Position numbers and translations under genes: made by a program
Assembly: GCA_001587635.1 (NCBI GenBank)
Contig: LNJE01000014.1
Coordinates: 1 to 39,412, forward strand
DNA: 39,412 nt
Source of the DNA: Methanofastidiosum methylothiophilum
GTDB lineage: Archaea > Methanobacteriota_B > Thermococci > Methanofastidiosales > Methanofastidiosaceae
Direction: 5' to 3'
Shown here: one piece after another, positions 33,303 to 39,412 of the stretch
How the letters are laid out: every line of letters starts with the position of its first letter
Position numbering within the stretch: position 1 is the first letter of the stretch
The notes under the pieces: generated by a model
What the model was told of the DNA's origin: nothing
Seen by the model: the letters and a program-made list of their open reading frames with translations, nothing else
Database searches by the model: none

Positions 33303-34358
33303 ATGATAAGGGTCAAAGATATAAGCAATAATTGGGGAGAGTTTGAACTAAAAAATGTTTCATTAGAAGTCAAACAAGGCGAATACTTCGTTATCTTAGG
33401 CCCTACTGGATCAGGAAAAACATTGCTACTTGAACTTATCGTAGGCTTATACATCCCAAATAAAGGGAAAATTTTCATAGAAGGAAAAGACATTACTTAT
33501 GAAGTCCCGGAAAAAAGAAATCTTGGATTCTTATACCAAGATTATTCACTTTTCCCTCATTTCTCAGTTAGAAAAAATATTGAATATGGGATGAAACTCA
33601 GAAATATGTCTAAAACAGAGATTGATAATAAGCTAAAAGAATTATCGAAAATGTTTAAGATTCAAAATTTGATGCATAGAGACGTAACTACACTAAGCGG
33701 AGGAGAGCAACAAAGAGTGGCTCTTGCCAGGGCTCTTGCAACAAATCCTAAGGTTTTACTTTTAGATGAGCCATTTTCTGCATTAGACGAAAATACAAAG
33801 GCAAATCTAATATCTGAGATGAAAGAGCTCCACCGAAAGGAAGGCATCACCTTCATCCACGTCACGCATAGTCAGGAAGAAGCGATGATACTTGCAGATA
33901 GGATAGGCATAATAATGAATGGAACAATTGTCCAAGTGGGAACACCAGAGGAAATTTTCTATAAACCAAAAACTAAAGAAATCGCTCGCTTTGTCAAAAT
34001 TGAAAACATTTGGGAGGGCAAAGTCATAGAAAAAAGAAATGAAGAAATTGTCATTGAAANAAAAGGAAAAAAAATTGTTGCCATCTCAAATCACTTTAAA
34101 GTTGGCGATGAAGTCAGATTGATTATAAGGCCTGAAGATGTTGTAATTGGCAAAGGCAACACTAGTGCAAGAAATGTGTTTAAAGGNNTAGTTTCTGATN
34201 TAATAAANCATGGATTTTACAACATAGTAAGGATAGATTGCGGATTTCAAGTTGAAGCTGCAGTTACAAANCAGTCCATTGAAAACTTAAATATCAAAGA
34301 GGGCAAAAACATCAATATATTTTTTAAAGCAACTTCAATTCAAGTTATTAAGAAATGA
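33303..34358 (+). CDS. wtpC: Tungstate/molybdate ABC transporter ATPase WtpC
   Basis: A 351-aa ATPase with Walker A GPTGSGKT (about 35-42), signature LSGGEQQRVALARA (about 128-141), Walker B VLLLDEPFSALD and switch His in HVTHSQEE. After ~240 residues comes a TOBE-type regulatory domain (IRPEDVVIGKGNTSARNVF...) that in homologues binds oxyanion and shuts off transport. Several n bases fall in this C-terminal part. Overlaps the moeA start by 4 nt (ATGA). Confidence 0.94.
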   Translation: MIRVKDISNNWGEFELKNVSLEVKQGEYFVILGPTGSGKTLLLELIVGLYIPNKGKIFIEGKDITYEVPEKRNLGFLYQDYSLFPHFSVRKNIEYGMKLRNMSKTEIDNKLKELSKMFKIQNLMHRDVTTLSGGEQQRVALARALATNPKVLLLDEPFSALDENTKANLISEMKELHRKEGITFIHVTHSQEEAMILADRIGIIMNGTIVQVGTPEEIFYKPKTKEIARFVKIENIWEGKVIEKRNEEIVIEXKGKKIVAISNHFKVGDEVRLIIRPEDVVIGKGNTSARNVFKXXVSDXIXHGFYNIVRIDCGFQVEAAVTXQSIENLNIKEGKNINIFFKATSIQVIKK

Positions 34359-35584
34359 ATTNGNAACAGAGGGATTATTTGAAGTTCTTAAAGCTTGATA
34401 CTTATGAAGAAGCTATAAAAAAAATTCAAGATAGCATATCTTTTGAGTTGAAGTCAGANGAGATCCCCGTTATATCTTCATTAAATAGAATTCTATCAGA
34501 TGATTTAATTTCTCCTATTGATGTTCCACATTACCCCAAATCCCAAATGGATGGGTATGCCGTTAGGTCAGAGGATACTTTCAAAGCTAGCGAAACTTCT
34601 CCTATAAAAATTAAATTAATTGAAAGTATCAATGCAGGAAGTGCCCCTAAATTTTTTGTAGAAAAAAATACTTGTTCATATGTAGCTACAGGTGCCCCTG
34701 TGCCCGAAGGTGCAGATTCTGTTGTCATGATAGAAAATGTACAACTTCAAGAGGATTATATCACAATCACAAAGGGGATTACACCTGGAGAAAATGTAAT
34801 GAAAGTAGGGTATGACATAAAAATGGGAAACTGTATCCTACCTAAAAAAACCNTTATTACACCCAAGGTAGTTGGATTACTTTCAGGGCTGGGCCTTAAA
34901 ACAGTCAGNGTTTATAAAAAACTAAAAGTCGGAGTTTTTTCTACNGGAAACGAAATAGTGCTTCCCGGGGAAGCTCTNGATTTTGGAAAAACATACGATG
35001 TGAATTCATTCTATATCTCTTCAAAGTTAGAAANATTGGGCTGTGAAACTTATAATCTGGGNNTAGCAAAGGACAGCAAAGAAGAAATACTTTCAAAATT
35101 GATTGAAGCAAGTAACTATGATATGATAATACTCTCTGCNGGTGCATCAAAAGGAGAAAGAGATTTTGTAGAAGAAGCGATAAAAAGTTTTGGTAAGCTA
35201 ATAATTCACGGCATAAGTATTAAACCNGGGAAGCCAACTTTGGTGGGCCTAAAAGATGGCAAGCTCATTTTTGGTCTCCCTGGGCATCCCACATCCTCAT
35301 ATGTACTATTTAATATTCTAGTATTGCCTTTTGTCTTTAAGATGGCGGGCCTAGAAAAAAAAATGGAAGTTAAAAAATTAATTACAAATGAAAGAATCTA
35401 TTCTACAAGAGGCAGAAAAGATTTCTTACCTGTAAGGATAGATGGAAAAGAATTCTATTCTGTATTTCGTGGCAGTGGTGCAATATCAAGTTTTTTAAAA
35501 GCAGAAGGAATTGCCATCATCGGGGAGAACACTGAATTTGTTGATAAAGGTGAAGAGTTAGAAGTAATACTGTTGGGAGATTAA
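34355..35584 (+). CDS. moeA: Molybdopterin molybdenumtransferase MoeA, copy 1
   Basis: A 409-aa enzyme inserting molybdate or tungstate into adenylylated molybdopterin. Key stretches are KSQMDGYAVRSEDTF (about 65-79, catalytic Asp region), YVATGAPVPEGADSVVMIE, the GxNE-like STGNEIVLPGE and FGLPGHPTSSYVLF (about 311-324), then the C-terminal domain IV. Many n bases make roughly a dozen residues uncertain. Sits directly behind wtpC, so uptake and insertion of the metal are co-expressed. A second, diverged copy ends the operon. Confidence 0.94.
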   Translation: MNXXQRDYLKFLKLDTYEEAIKKIQDSISFELKSXEIPVISSLNRILSDDLISPIDVPHYPKSQMDGYAVRSEDTFKASETSPIKIKLIESINAGSAPKFFVEKNTCSYVATGAPVPEGADSVVMIENVQLQEDYITITKGITPGENVMKVGYDIKMGNCILPKKTXITPKVVGLLSGLGLKTVXVYKKLKVGVFSXGNEIVLPGEAXDFGKTYDVNSFYISSKLEXLGCETYNLXXAKDSKEEILSKLIEASNYDMIILSXGASKGERDFVEEAIKSFGKLIIHGISIKXGKPTLVGLKDGKLIFGLPGHPTSSYVLFNILVLPFVFKMAGLEKKMEVKKLITNERIYSTRGRKDFLPVRIDGKEFYSVFRGSGAISSFLKAEGIAIIGENTEFVDKGEELEVILLGD

Positions 35585-35585
35585 T

Positions 35586-36476
35586 ATGTCAGAGTTGCCA
35601 GTAAAAGTGCTTAGAACTGCATTAACTCAAAGGTGTAATCTAAATTGCATATATTGCCACCATGAAGGTGAGTGTTCTCAAGCTAACAATGTTAAAAATG
35701 AGATAAAAAAGGAAGATATTGAGGATCTCCTAAAAGTTTCTAAAGACTTGGGGATAAAAAAAGTAAGGTTTACAGGAGGGGAGCCTCTTTTAAGGAAGGA
35801 CATAGTAGAAATCATTGAAATTGCTTCAAAATATATGGATGATATATCTATATCAACAAATGGAGTTTTGTTGAGTGATACTATTTCTGATTTAAAAAGG
35901 GCAGGGATATCTAGAGTCAATGTCACCTTGAATACATTAAATGAAGATGTATATAAGAGCATTACTGGAAAAAATAAACTACAGGAAGTATTAGCCGGAA
36001 TAGAAAAAACATATGAAGAAAAGATTTTTCCAATTAAGGTAAATATGGTAGTAATGCAAAGAAATTATAGAGAGATTAAAAATTTAATAAATTACACAAA
36101 AGAGGGAATGGTTCTCCAATTAATCGAATTAATATCGGATAAGAATGGTACAGACTCCAAGTTTTACAAAGAAAACTATGCAAGCCTAGTCCCTATCGAA
36201 GAATACTTAGAGAAACATTCAATTAAGATTGTTGAAAGAGAAAAACAGAGACGAAAGAAATATTTTGTGCCCCAAGAAATTGAAGTAGTGAGATCTATGC
36301 ATAATACTGTATTCTGTAATAATTGTTCAAGTATAAGAGTAACAAGTGAAGGCGAAATTAAAAACTGTCTATTTAGAAATGATAATTTGATCAAAATATC
36401 GGATTTTTCAGATCATAAAAAATTAAAGGATAAATTGATTTTTTCCATTAAAACAAAAACGCCTTATTGGTGCTAG
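35586..36476 (+). CDS. moaA: GTP 3',8-cyclase MoaA (radical SAM)
   Basis: A 296-aa radical SAM enzyme that starts molybdopterin synthesis from GTP with MoaC. The SAM cluster is C17-x3-C21-x2-C24 (CNLNCIYC), with FTGGEPLLR near 60. The second, substrate-binding cluster is C244-x2-C247-x13-C261. The C-terminus ends ...TPYWC and lacks the Gly-Gly tail that activates many bacterial MoaA enzymes. Length is at the short end of the family, as in other archaea. Confidence 0.95.
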   Translation: MSELPVKVLRTALTQRCNLNCIYCHHEGECSQANNVKNEIKKEDIEDLLKVSKDLGIKKVRFTGGEPLLRKDIVEIIEIASKYMDDISISTNGVLLSDTISDLKRAGISRVNVTLNTLNEDVYKSITGKNKLQEVLAGIEKTYEEKIFPIKVNMVVMQRNYREIKNLINYTKEGMVLQLIELISDKNGTDSKFYKENYASLVPIEEYLEKHSIKIVEREKQRRKKYFVPQEIEVVRSMHNTVFCNNCSSIRVTSEGEIKNCLFRNDNLIKISDFSDHKKLKDKLIFSIKTKTPYWC

Positions 36477-36477
36477 A

Positions 36478-36717
36478 ATGAAGATAACAATTAAATATTT
36501 TGCATTCTTTAAGGAAAAGACAGGAGTTACTCACGAGCAAATGGAAGTAAGCAGTGATACAACTATAGATGATCTTTTGGGAATAATTATGAAAAAATAT
36601 AATATAGAAAATAAAGAAAACATTGTTTTGTCACTGAATCAAGAGTATGTAAAGANCGATGTTAAACTACATGACNNTGATGAGCTCGCCATAATGATAC
36701 CTCCCAGNGGGGGATAA
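36478..36717 (+). CDS. moaD: Molybdopterin synthase sulfur carrier MoaD
   Basis: A 79-aa ubiquitin-fold protein whose C-terminal Gly-Gly carries the thiocarboxylate sulfur used by MoaE. IKYFAFFKEKTG at the start and MIPP.GG at the end are typical. No MoeB-like activating enzyme is in the window. Four n bases leave residues uncertain, including the one just before GG. Confidence 0.92.
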   Translation: MKITIKYFAFFKEKTGVTHEQMEVSSDTTIDDLLGIIMKKYNIENKENIVLSLNQEYVKXDVKLHDXDELAIMIPPXGG

Positions 36718-36718
36718 A

Positions 36719-37126
36719 ATGATCAAAATNAAAAAAGAAGATTTCAGCATAGATGAAGAACTAAAAAAAATAAAAAATGATAAATGTGGGGCTTCAGTTA
36801 TTTTTTTAGGTACNNTTAAATCGGAAATAAACGATAAGAAAGTCATAAAATTGGAACTAGATGCCTATGTTGAAATGGCAGAAAAAAAACTTTTGGAAAT
36901 TGAGGCCGATGCTAAAAACATATATTCAATTGTAGAATGTTTGATCATACATAGATATGGAGAATTATGCGTCGGGGACTCAATTGTTTTAATAATTGTC
37001 AAATCAATAGATAGGACAAAATCCTTTGAAGCTGCTAAGTATATACTTGAGAGGATTAAAGAGGAAGTTCCTATCTTCAAAAAAGAGTATGGGGAAGATG
37101 GAATATTCTGGCATGGAGGTGCATAG
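36719..37126 (+). CDS. moaE: Molybdopterin synthase catalytic subunit MoaE
   Basis: A 135-aa subunit that converts precursor Z to molybdopterin with MoaD. Recognised by CGASVIFLG (about 23-31), LELDAYVEMAEKKLLEI, IVECLIIHRYGELCVGDSIVLI and a conserved lysine pair before the C-terminal FWHGGA. One base after the moaD stop. The early IxLG.V segment has two n bases. Confidence 0.93.
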   Translation: MIKXKKEDFSIDEELKKIKNDKCGASVIFLGXXKSEINDKKVIKLELDAYVEMAEKKLLEIEADAKNIYSIVECLIIHRYGELCVGDSIVLIIVKSIDRTKSFEAAKYILERIKEEVPIFKKEYGEDGIFWHGGA

Positions 37127-37128
37127 TC

Positions 37129-37584
37129 ATGTTTTCACACTCATCCGATAAGGGAGTAAAGATGGTTGATATCACTTCAAAAAATATTACTGTTAGAACG
37201 GCAACAGCCGAAGGTGAAATAAAACTTAAGAAAGACACAATAAATTTGATTAAGAAAAACAAGATTACAAAAGGGAATGTTTTGACAACTGCACAGATTT
37301 CAGGAATCCAAGCAGTTAAAATGACATCTAACATAATACCTCTTTGTCACGAACTCCCAATTAATAAGGTGGAAATAGATTTTGATGTTAAGAGAGAGTC
37401 GATACGTGTAATTTGCACAGTAAAAACTGAATCAAAAACTGGCGTTGAAATGGAGGCGCTAACAGGTGTATCTGTTGCATTACTTACCATATGGGATATG
37501 GTGAAATCAAATGAAAAGGATAACTCTGGCCAGTATCCAGATACTGAAATTAGCCAGATAAAAGTTACTAAAAAGGAGAAATAA
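37129..37584 (+). CDS. moaC: Cyclic pyranopterin monophosphate synthase MoaC
   Basis: A 151-aa enzyme finishing precursor Z synthesis after MoaA. Signatures are MVDITSKNITVRTATAEGEI (about 12-31), the catalytic IPLCHELPINKVEIDF (about 69-84) and GVEMEALTGVSVALLTIWDM with the following KS segment (about 105-127). The start MFSHSSDKGVKM fits archaeal MoaC. Two bases after moaE. Confidence 0.96.
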   Translation: MFSHSSDKGVKMVDITSKNITVRTATAEGEIKLKKDTINLIKKNKITKGNVLTTAQISGIQAVKMTSNIIPLCHELPINKVEIDFDVKRESIRVICTVKTESKTGVEMEALTGVSVALLTIWDMVKSNEKDNSGQYPDTEISQIKVTKKEK

Positions 37585-37586
37585 AT

Positions 37587-38084
37587 ATGTCTTCCGAGGA
37601 ACATAAAAACAAGGCCCCTAAGAGCTTAAAATATGGGATAATCACAGTATCTGATTCCTGTAGCAAAGGTTTAGCTGAAGATAGATCGGGTAAATATATA
37701 GCAGAAAAATTGTCAGAGACAAATCAAGTTATAAAAAAAACAATAGTGCCTGATGATGGCGAACAAATAAAAAAGACTATCTTAGAGATTTTAGGCGATG
37801 TCGACTGTATTGTGACAACTGGCGGTACTGGTATTACAAAGAGAGATGTTACCATACAAACTGTAAAACAGTTGCTTGATAAGGAAGTAATTGGTTTTGG
37901 CGAAGTATTTCGACATCTAAGCTACAAAGAAATAGGTTTTCCCGGTATTATTTCAAGCGCACTTTGTGGCACAATTGGAGACAAAATCATATTCTGCTTA
38001 CCTGGAAGCCTCAATGCTGCAAAATTAGGCATTAATATCATAATTTCTGAGGCAGGGCATTTGATAAAACATCTGAGGGAGTAA
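37587..38084 (+). CDS. moaB: Molybdopterin adenylyltransferase, MoaB/MogA family
   Basis: A 165-aa protein that adenylylates molybdopterin before metal insertion; archaeal MoaB carries out this step. VSDSCSKGLAEDRSGKYI (about 21-38), IVTTGGTGITKRDVT (about 72-86) and CLPGSLNAAKLG (about 142-153) define the family. The first ~12 residues are a polar extension. Its stop is directly followed by the second moeA ATG. Confidence 0.94.
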   Translation: MSSEEHKNKAPKSLKYGIITVSDSCSKGLAEDRSGKYIAEKLSETNQVIKKTIVPDDGEQIKKTILEILGDVDCIVTTGGTGITKRDVTIQTVKQLLDKEVIGFGEVFRHLSYKEIGFPGIISSALCGTIGDKIIFCLPGSLNAAKLGINIIISEAGHLIKHLRE

Positions 38085-39278
38085 ATGAATGAGTTTAAAT
38101 CATTAATGCCATATGCCAAGGCATTGGAATTATTAAGATCCTACTCAAAGGAATTTTCTTCTGAGATTATAGGGGTAGAAGAATCTATTGATAGGGTGGT
38201 CTCTAAAGATATCTTTTCTGATATAGATTCTCCCGCTTTTGATAGGTCTGCGATGGATGGTTATGCTATACAGGCTAAAGACACTTTTACAATTTCAGAA
38301 GGATCATATGTTACCCTAAAAGTTATTGATTCTATTACTGCAGGAACTATTTCAAAGACGGAAGTATCAGTAGGAGAGACAATAGAAGTCATGACAGGTG
38401 CAATGATCCCTAAAGGGGCTGATTCAGTAGTAATGCAAGAATTTACCGAAAGAGAGAATGAAACAATCAAAGTCTATAAAAAAGTTTTTCCATATATGCA
38501 TGTTTCAAGAAAAGGGGAGGACATTAGAAAAGGGGATTTAATATTAAAAAAAGGAACAATTGTGGCCCCTGAGCACCTTTCCTTATTAAAGTCTCTTGGA
38601 ATAGAGAAAATCAATGTTAAGAAACGTCCAAGAGTTTCAATTATTGTAACTGGCGATGAATTAGTGGACAGGGCAGATGAAGCAAGTGATGGGAAAATCA
38701 TTGATTCAAATTCTATAATGCTATCATCACTTTTAAAGAAATCCATGTGCGATGTAAGTCACCAAATAAGAGTCTCAGATGATCAAGAAGAAATACTAAA
38801 TGCAATAAAAATATCAAAAAATGATTCTGATATAATACTAATAACTGGGGGGAGTTCATTTGGAAAAAAAGATTATCTCCCTAAAATAATTGATAATATA
38901 TTATTTCACGGGGTGACAATAAAACCTGGCAAACCAATAGGATTTGCCATCCAAGAAATCCCAATATTCATAATGTCTGGTTATCCCGTTGCATCCTTTG
39001 TACAGTTCTATATTTTTGTGATTCATTATCTAGAGAATATATTCAAAACGAACTTATTAAAATCAGTTGAACTAACCTTTTCTGAGAATTATTCCTCTGA
39101 GTTGGGCAGAGTTGAATTTGTAAGATGTATATTAAAAAATAATGAAATCTATCCAATAAGGCTTTCTGGCTCTGGAGTGATATCCTCTATTTCTAACTCA
39201 AGTGGCTTTATCCTAATAAATGAAAACATAGAAGGGGTAAATAAAGGAGATAAGTATAGATTTTACTACTATTTATAA
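38085..39278 (+). CDS. moeA2: Molybdopterin molybdenumtransferase MoeA, copy 2
   Basis: A 397-aa MoeA paralogue. DRSAMDGYAIQAKDTF (about 53-68), VMTGAMIPKGADSVVMQE, VTGDELVDRADEAS, LITGGSSFGKKDYL and a domain IV are present. In the usual GLPGNP/GLPGHP loop this copy reads FIMSGYPVASF (about 312-322): the first proline of the P-x-x-P pair is serine. Copy 1 keeps it. Two divergent MoeA proteins are common in archaea and have been suggested to serve molybdenum and tungsten separately. Last gene of the operon. Confidence 0.93.
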   Translation: MNEFKSLMPYAKALELLRSYSKEFSSEIIGVEESIDRVVSKDIFSDIDSPAFDRSAMDGYAIQAKDTFTISEGSYVTLKVIDSITAGTISKTEVSVGETIEVMTGAMIPKGADSVVMQEFTERENETIKVYKKVFPYMHVSRKGEDIRKGDLILKKGTIVAPEHLSLLKSLGIEKINVKKRPRVSIIVTGDELVDRADEASDGKIIDSNSIMLSSLLKKSMCDVSHQIRVSDDQEEILNAIKISKNDSDIILITGGSSFGKKDYLPKIIDNILFHGVTIKPGKPIGFAIQEIPIFIMSGYPVASFVQFYIFVIHYLENIFKTNLLKSVELTFSENYSSELGRVEFVRCILKNNEIYPIRLSGSGVISSISNSSGFILINENIEGVNKGDKYRFYYYL

Positions 39279-39412
39279 TTATAGTTCAACTATTTTGTTA
39301 AGTTCTTCTTTAAATTGTTCTACAGATAAAGAGTGGCCCATCATCTGAAGCATCGTAGAAAGATTTGAAAGAGTCATTAAATAATACGGCTTGTAATTAT
39401 CATCGTCTTTGA
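39279..39412 (-). CDS. C-terminal end of an unidentified gene, cut by window edge
   Basis: The minus strand is open from the window end to a TAA at 39279-39281, giving 43 residues (KDDDNYKPYYLMTLSNLSTM, then LQMMGHSLSVEQFKEELNKIVEL). The composition is protein-like and the stop lies next to the stop of moeA2, as expected for convergent genes. Too short to assign. Confidence 0.6.
   Translation of the reverse strand, partial: KDDDNYKPYYLMTLSNLSTMLQMMGHSLSVEQFKEELNKIVEL

Noticed and set aside
1..39412. tRNA or rRNA genes
   Set aside because: I saw no tRNA-like cloverleaf or GTTCGAATC-type T arm, and no rRNA-like stretch; a covariance scan would be needed to be certain.

Overview
The window is AT-rich archaeal DNA. 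A methanogen-type (class II, zinc-dependent) seryl-tRNA synthetase, archaeal ribosomal proteins S6e, L44e and S27e, aIF2 alpha and gamma, PCNA, a GINS subunit, Nop10, Nob1, Kae1 and Bud32 all point to a euryarchaeon. It is probably a methanogen or a close relative; Methanofastidiosa-like or class I methanogens would fit, but placing it further is inference. Scattered single n bases and one 453-base n run mark it as a draft assembly, so single-base oddities need read-level checks.

Layout. (1) 1-4376 is the leader-distal part of a large CRISPR array: 65 full identical 29-nt repeats plus one cut by the window edge, 35-40 nt spacers, and one strongly diverged last repeat. No cas genes lie in the window. 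(2) 4598-8742 holds serS2, two tiny membrane proteins, a poorly defined stretch, and a RimK-like ATP-grasp ligase split from its RLAN domain at a G4 run. (3) 8908-15294 is a minus-strand information-processing block (pcn, GINS, L44e, S27e, aIF2 alpha, nop10, PAC2; then S6e, aIF2 gamma, PIN protein), interrupted by a plus-strand P-loop kinase. (4) 15364-21364 carries a HAD phosphatase, an AglH-like glycosyl-phosphate transferase, UPF0147, a compact t6A operon (kae1, sua5/tsaC, bud32), a DtxR regulator, nob1 and NAD kinase. (5) 21371-24225 holds a membrane-anchored winged-helix regulator divergent from two tandem paralogous exported coiled-coil membrane proteins of unknown function. (6) 24346-39278 is a roughly 15-kb molybdenum/tungsten island. 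It has a Mop molbindin, a FecCD-type ABC importer with a DUF364 protein, a MOT1-like permease, trmO (broken by the assembly gap), a WtpABC importer and the cofactor genes moeA, moaA, moaD, moaE, moaC, moaB and a second moeA in one tight operon.

The island works as a unit: three apparent oxyanion uptake routes feed a near-complete pterin cofactor pathway. A ModE-like inverted repeat sits on the predicted transcription start of wtpA. The main points for a second look are the ATP-grasp split at a homopolymer, exported-protein genes whose best start is not ATG (ACG, ATC, TTG), the ModE-like site in an archaeal promoter, the regulator/coiled-coil triad, near-duplicate CRISPR spacers covering an apparent viral translation start, and the foreign-looking last CRISPR repeat.
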